A stretch of DNA of 36,849 bases, taken from NCBI RefSeq assembly GCF_008630065.1, contig NZ_VWPL01000034.1, positions 1 to 36,849 of the forward strand, in the 5' to 3' direction. The translations under genes and the position numbers were made by a program. This document shows positions 7,638 to 15,857 of this stretch, in pieces (positions within the stretch are counted from its first letter, which is position 1; every line of letters begins with the position of its first letter). The DNA comes from Blastochloris sulfoviridis. Lineage in GTDB: Bacteria > Pseudomonadota > Alphaproteobacteria > Rhizobiales > Xanthobacteraceae. The notes below the pieces were generated by a model that saw only the letters and a list, made by a program, of their open reading frames with translations, did no database searches and was not told the DNA's origin.

Positions 7638-8454
7638 CCCCCTCGCCGATCCGGAGGCGGCGCGCGCCGCCCTCGTCGAGGCGGTGGCCGAGGCCGGCGA
7701 CATCGCGCTGCGGTTCTTCCGCGCCGATCCGCGGTCCTGGACCAAGGGCGCCGCCAAGTCGCCGGTGACGGAAGCCGACGTCGCCATCGACGTCTTCCTG
7801 CGCCAGCGGCTGATCGCCCGCGCCCCCGCCTATGGCTGGCTGTCGGAGGAGACCCAGGATTCCGCCGAGCGGCTGACCCGCCGGCGGCTGTGGATCGTCG
7901 ATCCGATCGACGGCACCCGCGCCTACATGGCCGGCGGCACCGACTGGTCGATCTCGGCGGCGCTGGTGGAGGATGGCCGGGCCATCGCCGCGGTGCTGTT
8001 CGCCCCGGTGTCGCGCGAGATGTTCTCCGCCAGCCGCGGCCGCGGCGCCACCCGCAACGGCGTGCCGATCCGGGCGGGCAGCCGCACCGACCCGGCCGGC
8101 GCCCGCATGGCCGGCCCCAAGCAGGGCTATCCGGCGGTGACGACGATCCTGGCGGACGCGGGGCAGGTCGAGCGGGTGCGCTCGCTGGCGCTGCGCATCG
8201 CCCGGGTGGCGGAGGGCACGCTCGACGCCGCCTTCGCCGGGGCCGGCGGCAATGACTGGGACCTTGCGGCGGCCGACCTTTTGATGCACGAAGCCGGCGG
8301 CCGGCTGACGACGCATGCCGGCGCGGATCTGGTGTTCAACCGTCCGAAGCCCGTGCATGGCGCCCTGGTTGCGGCCGGCGCCGCAATGCACCAGCCCCTG
8401 CTCGCCCGTCTCGCCAGCTTCGTCCCCCCTCCCCTCGCCGAGCGCCCCGCATGA
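7624..8454 (+). CDS. Inositol monophosphatase-family phosphatase (CysQ-like)
   Basis: 276-residue Mg2+-dependent sugar/nucleotide phosphatase, most like the 3'(2'),5'-bisphosphate nucleotidases annotated CysQ in Hyphomicrobiales. Metal-site motifs are SEET with Glu75/Glu76, DPIDGT at 93-98, and WDLAAADLL near the C-terminus. The TTG start at 7624 lies inside the last codons of pmbA, consistent with coupling. The substrate (adenosine bisphosphate versus inositol phosphates) cannot be read from sequence. The gene lies in the conserved string leading to waaA and lpxK. The last bases overlap the small DUF4170 remnant as ATGA. Confidence 0.88.
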   Translation: MPGADPLADPEAARAALVEAVAEAGDIALRFFRADPRSWTKGAAKSPVTEADVAIDVFLRQRLIARAPAYGWLSEETQDSAERLTRRRLWIVDPIDGTRAYMAGGTDWSISAALVEDGRAIAAVLFAPVSREMFSASRGRGATRNGVPIRAGSRTDPAGARMAGPKQGYPAVTTILADAGQVERVRSLALRIARVAEGTLDAAFAGAGGNDWDLAAADLLMHEAGGRLTTHAGADLVFNRPKPVHGALVAAGAAMHQPLLARLASFVPPPLAERPA

Positions 8455-8537
8455 CGGCAGCCGACAACGCCCATATGCGCTACTTCATCGTCCACCTGCA
8501 CCGTCTGCTCGATCCCGAGCACAAACCGCGGACCTGA
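8451..8537 (+). pseudogene. DUF4170 remnant: only the C-terminal segment survives
   Basis: A 28-codon frame starts at ATG 8451, overlapping the phosphatase stop, and ends at TGA 8537. It encodes DNAHMRYFIVHLHRLLDPE. From memory this is the conserved C-terminal end of DUF4170 proteins (about 75-85 residues), which normally sit exactly here between the inositol-phosphatase and acyltransferase genes. The usual N-terminal part (LHLVFGGEL...) is not found in any frame upstream, because the phosphatase runs right up to it. It looks like an internal deletion leaving the last third. Whether the 28-residue peptide is still made is unknown; start and spacing would allow it. Confidence 0.7.
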
Positions 8538-8541
8538 TCCC

Positions 8542-9234
8542 GTGTGGAAGCGTCTTGCCCGCTCGCCGGCATTCCGGCGGGCTGCCGGTGCCTTTCTGGC
8601 CGGCTATCTGCGTCTGGTCGCCCGCACCGCGCGCCCGGTGTGGGAGCCGCTCGACGTCTACGACCGGCTCGGCCCCGATCTGCCGATCATCCTGACCTTC
8701 TGGCATGGCCAGCATTTCCTCTCGCCGTTCGTCATGAGGCCGGGGATGAAGGCCAAGGTGCTGGTGTCGCGCCACGCCGACGGCGACATCAACGCCATCG
8801 CCGCCGAGCGCTTCGGGGTCGGCACCATTCGCGGCTCGGGCGACCACAAGGGCCGCTTCCACCGCAAGGGCGGCGTCTCGGCCTTCCTGGAGATGGTCGA
8901 CAGCCTGGCCGACGGCTTCAACATCGCGGTGACCGCCGACGTGCCGAAGATCTCGCGCAAGGCCGGGCTCGGCGTGGTGATGCTGGCGCGCGCCAGCGGC
9001 CGGCCGATCTATCCGCTCGCCATCGAATCGAGCCGCCGCATCGTGCTGCCCTCCTGGGACAAGGCGAGCGTCGACCTGCCGTTCGCGCGGCTGGCCTTCG
9101 TGGTCGGCGACCCCATACGCATTTCACCCGAGTCTGACGATACGGAACTGGAAGCCTGCCGCCGTCTGCTGCAGGATCGCCTCGAAGCCGCGCACCAACG
9201 CGCGGCCGAGCTGACCGGCCGAGGACCACGCTGA
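8542..9234 (+). CDS. Lysophospholipid acyltransferase-family protein (DUF374)
   Basis: 230-residue protein of the DUF374 / LPLAT-like family, found beside Kdo and lipid A genes in alphaproteobacteria. It is thought to act on an acyl chain of lipid A or a phospholipid. Seen are an N-terminal hydrophobic stretch (AGAFLAGYLRLVA), ILTFWHGQHFLSPFV (about 48-62), GSGDHKGRFHRKGG, and VTADVPKISRKAGLGVVMLA. The first His of HGQH and the GSGD region are the likely catalytic area. It starts with GTG at 8542, 4 nt after the DUF4170 remnant, and ends 3 nt before waaA. The substrate is not known. Confidence 0.85.
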   Translation: MWKRLARSPAFRRAAGAFLAGYLRLVARTARPVWEPLDVYDRLGPDLPIILTFWHGQHFLSPFVMRPGMKAKVLVSRHADGDINAIAAERFGVGTIRGSGDHKGRFHRKGGVSAFLEMVDSLADGFNIAVTADVPKISRKAGLGVVMLARASGRPIYPLAIESSRRIVLPSWDKASVDLPFARLAFVVGDPIRISPESDDTELEACRRLLQDRLEAAHQRAAELTGRGPR

Positions 9235-9237
9235 CCG

Positions 9238-10536
9238 ATGGGCAGACCTGTCTGGAGTGGGCTCGCGCTGGCCGCCTATCGCGGCTTGGCGGCGGGTGTG
9301 CGGCCCTTGGTGCCGCTCTATCTCGACCGCCGGGTGCGCCGCGGCAAGGAAGACTCCGAACGGCTGGGCGAGCGCTACGGCAATGCCTCCGCCGCCCGGC
9401 CGCCGGGCCCGCTGATCTGGACGCACGGCGCCAGCGTCGGCGAGACGCTGGCGATCATGCCGCTGCTCGACCGGCTGGCCGGCCGCGGCTTCAACATCCT
9501 GCTCACCTCGGGCACGCTGACCTCGGCGCAGCTCGCCGGGCGCCGGGCGCCGCCGGGCGTCATCCACCAGTTCGCGCCGCTCGACGTGCCGGCCTATGTG
9601 GCGCGCTTCCTCGGCCACTGGCAGCCCGACCTGGCGCTGTTCGCCGAATCCGAGCTGTGGCCCAATTTGATCGTGCAGACCACCGGGCGCGGCACGCCGG
9701 TGATCCTGGTCAATGGCCGCATGTCGGAGACCTCGTTCCAGCGGTGGTCCAACCTGAGGTCGGTCTCGGGTTCGCTGCTGTCGCGCATCGACCTGTGCCT
9801 CGCCCAGAGCCGCGAGGCGGCGCGGCGCTACGAGGCGCTGGGCACGCCGCGGGTGAGCACCACCGGCAACCTCAAGTTCGACACGCCGCCGCCGCCCGCC
9901 GACGCCCATGAGGTGGCGGCGCTGGCCCAGCGCATCGCCGGGCGGCCGGTGGTGCTCGCCGCCTCCACCCATCCCGGCGAGGAGAGCGCGATCTACGCCG
10001 CCCACCGGGCGCTGCGCGACCATTCGCCGGGGCTCCTCACCATCGTCGTGCCGCGCCATCCCGAGCGCGGCGCCGAGGTGGCGGCGCTGGCCGAGCGGGA
10101 GGGGCTGGTGGCGCTGCAGCGCTCGCGCGGCCATCTGCCCGACCAAGGCACCGGGGTCTATGTCGCCGACACCATCGGCGAGCTCGGCCTGTTCTACCGG
10201 CTGGCGCCGATCGTGTTCATGGGCGGCTCGCTGGTGAAGCGCGGCGGGCAGAACCCGATCGAGCCGGCCAAGCTCGAATGCGCCGTGCTGCACGGCCCGC
10301 ATGTGTTCAATTTCGCCGAGGTCTACGAGGCGCTCGATCAGGCGCGCGGAGCGATGGCGGTCGCCGATGTCGGCGCGCTCGCCCGCGCCCTGGCGCTGCT
10401 GCTCGCCAGCCCCGAGACGGTGAGGCGCATCGCGCTCGACGGCCGCGCCACGGTCGAGCAGTTCACCGGCGCGCTGGAGCGCACGCTGGCGGCGATCGAC
10501 CCCTATCTGATCCAGCTTCGCCTCGGCAGTACCTGA
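9238..10536 (+). CDS. waaA: 3-deoxy-D-manno-octulosonic acid (Kdo) transferase
   Basis: 432-residue glycosyltransferase (GT30) that transfers Kdo from CMP-Kdo to the lipid A precursor at the inner membrane. The N-terminus is hydrophobic/basic for membrane association. HGASVGET (about 63-70) contains the conserved Glu69. FAESELWPNLI, NGRMSE, and the C-terminal KRGGQNPIEPAKL with nucleotide-sugar-binding Glu are all typical. The length is normal. It overlaps lpxK by one base (TGATG), so the two are co-translated with the acyltransferase upstream. Whether it adds one or two Kdo residues cannot be told. Confidence 0.96.
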   Translation: MGRPVWSGLALAAYRGLAAGVRPLVPLYLDRRVRRGKEDSERLGERYGNASAARPPGPLIWTHGASVGETLAIMPLLDRLAGRGFNILLTSGTLTSAQLAGRRAPPGVIHQFAPLDVPAYVARFLGHWQPDLALFAESELWPNLIVQTTGRGTPVILVNGRMSETSFQRWSNLRSVSGSLLSRIDLCLAQSREAARRYEALGTPRVSTTGNLKFDTPPPPADAHEVAALAQRIAGRPVVLAASTHPGEESAIYAAHRALRDHSPGLLTIVVPRHPERGAEVAALAEREGLVALQRSRGHLPDQGTGVYVADTIGELGLFYRLAPIVFMGGSLVKRGGQNPIEPAKLECAVLHGPHVFNFAEVYEALDQARGAMAVADVGALARALALLLASPETVRRIALDGRATVEQFTGALERTLAAIDPYLIQLRLGST

Positions 10537-11525
10537 TGCGCGCCCCGGCCTTCTGGTGGCGCGAGCCGGGCGCGGCTGCGGCCCTGCTGCGGCCGGCTTC
10601 GGCGCTCTATGGCGCCATCGCCGCCTCCCGCCTCGACGGCCAAGGCGCCCGCGCGGCGCGGCCGGTGATCTGCGTCGGCAATCCGACGCTGGGCGGCGCC
10701 GGCAAGACGCCGACGGCGATCGCGCTTTCCGGCCTGCTGGCGGAGATGGGCGAAGAGCCGGTGTTTCTCACGCGCGGCTATGGCGGGCGGGTGACCGGGC
10801 CGCATGTGGTCGATGCCGCCCGCGACACCTCGGCCGAGGTCGGCGACGAGCCGCTGCTGCTCGCCCGCGCCGCCCCCACCGTGGTTGCCCGCGACCGGCC
10901 GGCCGGCGCGGCGCTGGCCGCCACGCTCGGCAGCGTGGTGGTGATGGACGACGGCTTCCAGAACCCGTCGCTGTCGAAGGATCTGTCGCTCCTGGTGATC
11001 GACGCCGCGGTCGGCCTCGGCAACGGGCTGGTGTTTCCGGCCGGGCCGCTGCGGGCGCCGCTCAAACCGCAGCTTGCGCGCTCAGGCGCCCTGGTGCTGA
11101 TCGGCGAGGGCCGGGCGGGCGATGCGCTCGCAGCAGAAGCGGGCCTGCCGGTGCTGCGCGCCCGGCTTGTGCCCGACGCCCGCGCCCTCGACGGGCTGGG
11201 CGATCTCCTGGCGTTCGCCGGCATCGGCCGGCCGCAGAAGTTCGCCGACACGCTTCAAAGCCTCGGCCGGCCGGCAAAGCGCTTCGCGGCCTTCCCCGAT
11301 CACCACCGCTACAGCGCGGCGGACGCGGCGCGCCTGCTCGATCGCGCCGCCGCCGAAAGGCTGGCGCTGGTGACCACCGAGAAGGATCTGGTGCGATTGC
11401 GCGGCGACCCAGCCCTGGCGCGGCTTGCTTGCGCCTGCCGGGCGCTGCCGGTGCGCCTGGTGTTCGAGGAGGTCGAGACGCTGCGCGGGCTGCTTCAGGA
11501 TGCCGTGAACCGGCGGCGCAGTTGA
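10536..11525 (+). CDS. lpxK: Tetraacyldisaccharide 4'-kinase LpxK
   Basis: 329-residue membrane-associated kinase that phosphorylates the 4' position of the disaccharide lipid A precursor using ATP. The P-loop is GGAGKT at 53-58. TRGYGGR, VGDEPLLLA, VVVMDDGFQNPSL and FPAGPLRAPL are all family hallmarks. A C-terminal FPDHHRYSAAD and TTEKDLVRL complete it. An N-terminal amphipathic helix (residues 4-30) fits membrane anchoring. The ATG at 10536 overlaps the waaA stop by one base. It is the last gene of the plus-strand run that starts at pmbA. Confidence 0.97.
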   Translation: MRAPAFWWREPGAAAALLRPASALYGAIAASRLDGQGARAARPVICVGNPTLGGAGKTPTAIALSGLLAEMGEEPVFLTRGYGGRVTGPHVVDAARDTSAEVGDEPLLLARAAPTVVARDRPAGAALAATLGSVVVMDDGFQNPSLSKDLSLLVIDAAVGLGNGLVFPAGPLRAPLKPQLARSGALVLIGEGRAGDALAAEAGLPVLRARLVPDARALDGLGDLLAFAGIGRPQKFADTLQSLGRPAKRFAAFPDHHRYSAADAARLLDRAAAERLALVTTEKDLVRLRGDPALARLACACRALPVRLVFEEVETLRGLLQDAVNRRRS

Positions 11526-11546
11526 CCATTGTCGCAGTTGCCTGTT

Positions 11547-11669
11547 GTCGTCATCCCGGACGGCGCACAGCGCCGAGCCGGGATCGCTCTCCGGACAAAA
11601 GCCGTCCCTTTCCTGCGCACGGTCCCGGCTCGCGCGGCTTCGCCGCTTGGCCGGGACGACGCTCCCTCG
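11547..11669. repeat. Family A palindromic repeat (single copy)
   Basis: It repeats the 1-427 unit: GTCGTCATCCCGGACGG, then CGGTCCCGGCTCGCGCGGC and GGCCGGGACGACG. It lies between the convergent lpxK and DUF2093 genes and runs up to the DUF2093 stop codon. Confidence 0.85.
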
Positions 11670-11894
11670 TCAGCCCTCGCGCTCGGCTTGCAGCCGGGCC
11701 AGCACCGCGGCCGGCGTGGCGTAGGCCTCCTGCCGGTCGACGCTCCAATATTTCAGCTCGTCCAGCGGGATCGGCTCGCCGGTCACGGCACAGCGGACAT
11801 AGGCGCCCGGGCGGATGACCCGGAAATCGCCGTCCAGATATCTCACCTCGGCCTCGCCGACCGGATGGGGCGATCGATCGTAGCGGTTGAGCAC
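11670..11894 (-). CDS. DUF2093 family small protein
   Basis: 74-residue soluble protein of the DUF2093 family, restricted to alphaproteobacteria and usually located between lpxK and xseA, as here. Conserved blocks are AEVRYLDGDFRVIRPG, YVRCAVTG and IPLDELKYWSVDRQEAY; the single Cys in RCAVTG is typical. The function is unknown. The GTG at 11894 is preferred because GGGAGG lies 7 nt upstream and the family's usual N-terminus begins there; a longer frame to 11972 adds unrelated residues. The TGA stop touches the family A repeat. Confidence 0.85.
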   Translation of the reverse strand: MLNRYDRSPHPVGEAEVRYLDGDFRVIRPGAYVRCAVTGEPIPLDELKYWSVDRQEAYATPAAVLARLQAEREG

Positions 11895-12020
11895 GGCACC
11901 CTCCCGGCAACTGCGCCGCGCCCGCGTGGCCGGCCAATACGCAGACATAATGCCGCGCGCGGCCGCCGCCAAGCGTCTGTCGCCCGCCCGTCCTACGTTT
12001 CCGGACGATCAGCTCGGCTT

Positions 12021-12233
12021 CTTCTTCCCTCTCCCCTTGCGGGAGAGGGTGGCGAGACCGAGCGTTAGCGAGGTCGAGCCGGGTGAGGGGTAAATGTGGG
12101 CGCGCGCTTGAAGATTCACCCCTCACCCGCCTCGCGATCTCACGATCGCTCGGCACCCTCTCCCGCAAGGGGAGAGGGAAGAAAGGCGGCTCCCGGCCGG
12201 CGACCACTCCGAGCCGGTCAAGCGGCAACCGCA
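12021..12233. repeat. Family B composite palindromic element
   Basis: A large inverted structure: TCCCTCTCCCCTTGCGGGAG (from about 12025) is answered by its complement ending near 12180. Inner arms are GTTAGCGAGGTCGAGCCGGG on the left and CACCCGCCTCGCGATC on the right. The right end (12184-12233) carries a further segment, GGCTCCCGGCCGG...AAGCGGCAACCGCA, which matches the ends of the copy at 17349-17591. It lies between DUF2093 and xseA and stops at the xseA termination codon. Confidence 0.85.
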
Positions 12234-13730
12234 TCACTCGAACAGCGAGCCCTGATCGGGCTTGCCGCGGCGGCGGGCCGGGCGCTGTGGCACGCCGCCG
12301 GCCACCACCGGGGTGCGGCCGTCGGCGAACTGGATCTCCAGCCGGTCGCCCGGCTGCACCGCGGCGGCGGCACGCACGGCGCGGCCCGCCGTGTCGCGCA
12401 CCAGGGCGAAGCCGCGCGCCAGCACCGCGTGATAGGACAGCGCGTCGAGCAGCGCCGCCCGCCCCTCCAGCCGCTCGCGCCGGCCGGCCAGCGCCCGCGC
12501 GACGGCAGGCTTGAGCCGCGCGCCGAGCGCTTCGGCGCGCTGGCGGTCATGGGCGATGCGCTCGCGGGCGGCGCGCACCTGGGTCGCCCGCGCCATCGCC
12601 AGCCGCTGCGCCAGCGCGTCGACGCGGCGCGTCTCGCGGTCCAGCCGCCAGGAAAGCGCCTGCGGCACGAGCCGCCCGGCCACCCGCAGCAGCGCCGCCC
12701 GGTGCAGATGGGTGTTGGCGGTGAGCGCCCGCGGCAGGCGGGCTTCGGCGGCATCCAGCCGCTGGCGGGGGCCGGCCAGCAGCACATCGGCCCGCGGCAA
12801 AGCGCGGGCGGCGGCGCGCAGCAGGTCCCGGCGGCGCTGGACGAGGCGGACCAGCGCGCCGGTGAGCCGGCCGCCGCGGTCGGCGACCTGGGCCAGAAGC
12901 TCGGCCCGCACCGGCACCGCCATCTCGGCCGCGCCGGTGGGGGTGGGCGCGCGCACGTCGGCGGCGTAGTCGATCAGGGTGGTGTCGGTCTCGTGGCCGA
13001 CCGCGGCGATCAGCGGAATGTCGCTGTCGGCGGCGGCGCGCACCACGATCTCCTCGTTGAACGACCACAGATCCTCCAGCGAGCCGCCGCCGCGGGCGAC
13101 GATCAGCAGATCCGGCCGGGGGATCGGCCCGCCCAGCGGCAGGGCGTTGAAGCCGCGGATGGCGGCGGCGACCTCGGCGGCCGAGGTCTCGCCCTGCACC
13201 CTGACCGGCCACACGATCACGTGGCGCGGAAAGCGGTCGGCGAGGCGGTGGAGAATGTCGCGGATCACCGCGCCGGTCGGCGAGGTGATGACGCCGATGA
13301 CGGCCGGCAGAAACGGCAGAAGCTGCTTGCGGGCGGCATCGAACAGCCCCTCCCTGGCCAGCATGGCCTTGCGCTGCTCCAAGAGCGCCATCAGCGCGCC
13401 GGCGCCCGCCGGCTCGATCGAGTCGATGACGATCTGGTACTTCGAGGAGCCGGGATAGGTGGTGAGCTTGCCGGTCGCCACCACCTCCAGCCCCTCCTCG
13501 GGCTTGAAGCGCAGCCGGCCATAGACGCCCTTCCAGACCACCGCCTCGATGCGGGCGCCGGCATCCTTGAGCGCGAAATAGCAGTGGCCGGAGGCATGGA
13601 CGCCGCGAAAGCCGGTGACCTCGCCGCGCACCCGCACGTAGGGGTACGCGTCCTCCACCGTGCGCTTGAGCGCGGCGGACAGCTCGGTGACGGAGAATTC
13701 GGGCAGATTCGGGCGGGGGGCGTCGGTCAT
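12234..13730 (-). CDS. xseA: Exodeoxyribonuclease VII large subunit
   Basis: 498-residue catalytic subunit of exonuclease VII, which degrades single-stranded DNA from either end together with XseB. It has an N-terminal OB-fold (about 10-110, with [25 protein letters not shown]). The catalytic domain has [43 protein letters not shown] and [13 protein letters not shown] long helical region and a C-terminal segment ([22 protein letters not shown]) follow. The length is slightly above the E. coli enzyme. xseB is not in this window. The ATG start gives the canonical [12 protein letters not shown]-terminus. The TGA stop coincides with the end of a family B repeat. Confidence 0.96.
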   Translation of the reverse strand: MTDAPRPNLPEFSVTELSAALKRTVEDAYPYVRVRGEVTGFRGVHASGHCYFALKDAGARIEAVVWKGVYGRLRFKPEEGLEVVATGKLTTYPGSSKYQIVIDSIEPAGAGALMALLEQRKAMLAREGLFDAARKQLLPFLPAVIGVITSPTGAVIRDILHRLADRFPRHVIVWPVRVQGETSAAEVAAAIRGFNALPLGGPIPRPDLLIVARGGGSLEDLWSFNEEIVVRAAADSDIPLIAAVGHETDTTLIDYAADVRAPTPTGAAEMAVPVRAELLAQVADRGGRLTGALVRLVQRRRDLLRAAARALPRADVLLAGPRQRLDAAEARLPRALTANTHLHRAALLRVAGRLVPQALSWRLDRETRRVDALAQRLAMARATQVRAARERIAHDRQRAEALGARLKPAVARALAGRRERLEGRAALLDALSYHAVLARGFALVRDTAGRAVRAAAAVQPGDRLEIQFADGRTPVVAGGVPQRPARRRGKPDQGSLFE

Positions 13731-13740
13731 GGGGGGAATT

Positions 13741-13843
13741 TAGAGCATTCTCCGCAAAAGTGGGGACCGGTTTTGCGAAAGAGAATGCGATAAACCAAGA
13801 ACTTAGAGCGTCCGCCCGGCTCAACCGGATCGGCGGACGCTCT
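13741..13843. repeat. Family C repeat: paired hairpins
   Basis: It begins TAGAGCATTCTCCGC. A first inverted pair is formed by CGCAAAA...TTTTGCG around AGTGGGGACCGG. After ATAAACCAAGAACTTAGA a second hairpin follows, GAGCGTCCGCC against GGCGGACGCTC. It lies just upstream of the xseA start. Near-identical copies occur at 15058-15221 and 33006-33114. Confidence 0.85.
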
Positions 13844-13960
13844 CGCGTCGCGGAGGGGGCGCAGGCCAGCGGGGGCGTTGGCCTGCGAGGAGGCGCTGCA
13901 GGCCGGCAACGAAACCAAGGGGTGTCCGTTGCCTTCCGCTCCGGCGCGGAGCATCTTTAA

Positions 13961-14254
13961 GTGTCGTTGGGTGAGAGTGTACACACAGTCGATGTTGAAG
14001 CCGTGGCGCCGGAGAACGTGATGGCATTCAAGAAGACGGGTCTCAAGAGTGGTGATGTTGTGGCCTGCGCCAATGATCCAGCACCCCCGAAAGATGGATA
14101 CGTCGTCGTGAAGCGCGGCGCGGCGACGGGGCGGTATATGTCCGTTCCTGGAATCGGCAGAGTGACGCTCATCGAGAGCGATACGCTGTCACGGGCAAAT
14201 CGAGCTGCGGCCGAAAAAATTCAGTCAGCGATCAAACGTCCTGTCGAGAAGTGA
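13961..14254 (+). CDS. Small protein of unknown function, first gene of a low-GC pair
   Basis: 97 residues from GTG 13961, which follows an in-frame TAA and lacks a clear ribosome site. Alternatively 77 residues from ATG 14021, which has GGAG 6 nt upstream and is the better-supported start. No family is recognised. The core reads AFKKTGLKSGDVVACANDPAPPKDGYVVVKRGAATGRYMSVPG: alternating beta-strand-like segments, a small barrel-like pattern reminiscent of the C-terminal part of S24/S26 peptidases, but with no catalytic dyad that I can identify. A Lys/Arg-rich tail follows. Codon use is less GC-biased than in neighbours. The next gene starts 1 nt downstream, so the two are co-translated. Confidence 0.6.
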   Translation: MSLGESVHTVDVEAVAPENVMAFKKTGLKSGDVVACANDPAPPKDGYVVVKRGAATGRYMSVPGIGRVTLIESDTLSRANRAAAEKIQSAIKRPVEK

Positions 14255-14255
14255 C

Positions 14256-14711
14256 GTGACGGATAATAACAACCATTTCAATCCGATATTTGACAAACTT
14301 GTAAACGCCGAGCATCCGCAAGTTGCGGAAATGGTTGCTTACTGTCTCTACAAGATTCGCAAGCGCGAATGGGCGACGGATTTCTTTGCCAAGAACGGCC
14401 GCAAACCGAACGATGAAGAGCTGGCGGCGTACGTCGCGATGTGGACCCCGTCCCTGATCGAAGGCACACGCCAGCAAGCCACCGGTATCGTAAATTCGTT
14501 TGCGGCGTCGGTTCTGGATGAGAATGCCCCAAAAATAAGAGAGGATGCACTCCGGGGGACATTCTTACGCGCTGTCTCCACATCGATCGTGGCGTCATTT
14601 TTCTATACGCTGCTGCTGATCGGCGTCGTCATTGTCGGCCAAATTGCCGGCGTCGACATCGCTTCGATCTGGAGCGCCATCAGCGGAGTCGCGTCGAAAA
14701 CCGGCCAATAA
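14256..14711 (+). CDS. Single-pass membrane protein of unknown function, second gene of the pair
   Basis: 151 residues. The soluble N-terminal helical part (1-105) contains MVAYCLYKIRKREWATDF (about 26-43) and NGRKPNDEELAAYVAMWTP (47-65). It is followed by one strong transmembrane helix (about 107-129, SIVASFFYTLLLIGVVIVG) and a short tail. The pattern of aromatic/basic helix, charged spacer and C-terminal membrane helix seems familiar from unnamed small accessory membrane proteins, but I cannot name a family. Codons such as ATA, AGA and AAT-AAC runs are rare elsewhere in this window and point to transfer. It starts GTG, preceded by GAGAAG. It sits between xseA and yacG, with family C repeats on both sides. 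Confidence 0.75.
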   Translation: MTDNNNHFNPIFDKLVNAEHPQVAEMVAYCLYKIRKREWATDFFAKNGRKPNDEELAAYVAMWTPSLIEGTRQQATGIVNSFAASVLDENAPKIREDALRGTFLRAVSTSIVASFFYTLLLIGVVIVGQIAGVDIASIWSAISGVASKTGQ

Positions 14712-14821
14712 CAGGCGCCAAGCAAGCGTAGAGCGCAATCGCCACAGCGTCTTGCGCCGAGGGGCCGGCGTGGAAAATGGCGGGATACGCTTCGCTATCC
14801 CGCCCTACGTCCCGCTGAGCG

Positions 14822-15043
14822 TCACCCCTCCCCGCCCTCCTCCGGCGGAGTCTCGTCGTCCTCGACCGCCGGCACGGCGTAGGCGCCGGTGAACCAGCGG
14901 TTGAGGTCGATGTCGGCGCAGCGCCTGGAGCAGAACGGCCGCCAGCGCACCTCCGCCGGCTTGCCGCAGATCGGGCAGCGGCGCGGCGGCGCGGACTTGG
15001 CCGTATCGGGCTTGGCCGGGTCGGGCTTGGACGGATCGGTCAT
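14822..15043 (-). CDS. yacG: DNA gyrase inhibitor / zinc protein YacG
   Basis: 73-residue YacG. The zinc-binding site is made by Cys23 and Cys26 (CPICGKP) and Cys38 and Cys42 (PFCSRRC), followed by ADIDLNRWFTGAYAVP, a diagnostic block. E. coli YacG binds GyrB and inhibits gyrase. The N-terminal 20 residues are a Pro/Lys/Asp-rich extension; the C-terminus is acidic. The ATG at 15043 is the first start that gives a plain N-terminus; the frame continues upstream into repeat DNA. In the same direction as maf, with repeats between, as in related genomes where maf-yacG are neighbours. Confidence 0.92.
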   Translation of the reverse strand: MTDPSKPDPAKPDTAKSAPPRRCPICGKPAEVRWRPFCSRRCADIDLNRWFTGAYAVPAVEDDETPPEEGGEG

Positions 15044-15057
15044 GGTCGCCGGCCGCT

Positions 15058-15221
15058 TGAGCATTCTCCGCAAAAGTGGGAACCGGTTTTGCGAAAAGAG
15101 AATGCGACAACTCAATAACTTGGAGCATTTTCCGCACAAGTGGATACCGGTTGTGCGAAAGAAAATGCGACAAACCAGAAACTTAGAGCGTCCGCCTGGT
15201 TCAACGAGATCGGCGGATGCT
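15058..15221. repeat. Two tandem family C repeats between yacG and maf
   Basis: Copy 1 (15058-15118) holds GAGCATTCTCCGCAAAAGTG and the paired CCGGTTTTGCG, without the second hairpin. Copy 2 (about 15119-15221) is complete: GGAGCATTTTCCGCACAAG, CCGGTTGTGCG, ACAAACCAGAAACTTAGA and the hairpin GAGCGTCCGCC / GGCGGATGCTC. Copy 2 is almost identical over its first 70 bp to the copy at 33006. Its last TCTA motif runs into the maf stop codon. Confidence 0.88.
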
Positions 15222-15857
15222 CTAAAGTCGGTTGGCCCAGCCGGCATGGACCGGATAGCCCTCGCCGGCCAGCAGGCCCAGCGTCTCGTAGAGCGGCAGG
15301 CCGACCACGCCGGTGTAGGACCCCACCAGCTTGACCACGAAGGTGCCGGCCAGCCCCTGCACGGCGTAGCCGCCGGCCTTGCCGCGCCACTCGCCCGAGC
15401 CGAGATAGGCCTCGACATCCTCGCGCGACAGCCGCTTGAAGCGCAGCCGCGTCTCGGCCAGCCGCGTGCGCACGTGCCCCGCGGCGTTCACCAGCGCCAC
15501 CCCGGTATAGACGCGGTGCGAGCGGCCCGACAGCAGCTTGAGGCAGGCGGCGGCCTCGTCGACCAGCTCCGGCTTGGGCAGGATGCGGCGGCCGACCGCC
15601 ACAACCGTATCGGCGGCCAGCACCAGCCCGCCGCGATGCTCGGGATCGCGGGCCAGGATTTCGAGGGCCTTGGCCGCCTTCTCGGCGGCGAGGCGGGCGG
15701 CCAGCGTGCGCGGCAGCTCGCCGCGCTTGGGCGTCTCGTCGATCTCGGCGGGCATCAGCCGGTCGGGCACGATGCCGGCCTGGTCGAGCAGCGCCAGGCG
15801 GCGCGGGGAGCCCGAGGCGAGGATCAGGTTCAGGCGGCCGGGTGTAGGCGCACTCAT
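15222..15857 (-). CDS. maf: Maf-family nucleoside triphosphate pyrophosphatase
   Basis: 211-residue Maf protein, a house-cleaning pyrophosphatase that hydrolyses non-canonical or surplus nucleoside triphosphates. Motifs are [17 protein letters not shown] (about 12-28), [41 protein letters not shown] (catalytic Asp), and the C-terminal VVGLPLYET. The subtype (dTTP/UTP versus m7GTP) cannot be set from sequence alone. The ATG at 15857 is the usual start ([20 protein letters not shown]). The TAG stop is formed by the junction with a family C repeat (CTA at 15222-15224). Confidence 0.93.
   Translation of the reverse strand: MSAPTPGRLNLILASGSPRRLALLDQAGIVPDRLMPAEIDETPKRGELPRTLAARLAAEKAAKALEILARDPEHRGGLVLAADTVVAVGRRILPKPELVDEAAACLKLLSGRSHRVYTGVALVNAAGHVRTRLAETRLRFKRLSREDVEAYLGSGEWRGKAGGYAVQGLAGTFVVKLVGSYTGVVGLPLYETLGLLAGEGYPVHAGWANRL

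Noticed and set aside
13961-14254. Assignment of the first cassette protein to the S24/LexA peptidase family
   Set aside because: The beta-strand pattern is suggestive, but no Ser-Lys dyad with correct context is visible and the protein is too short.
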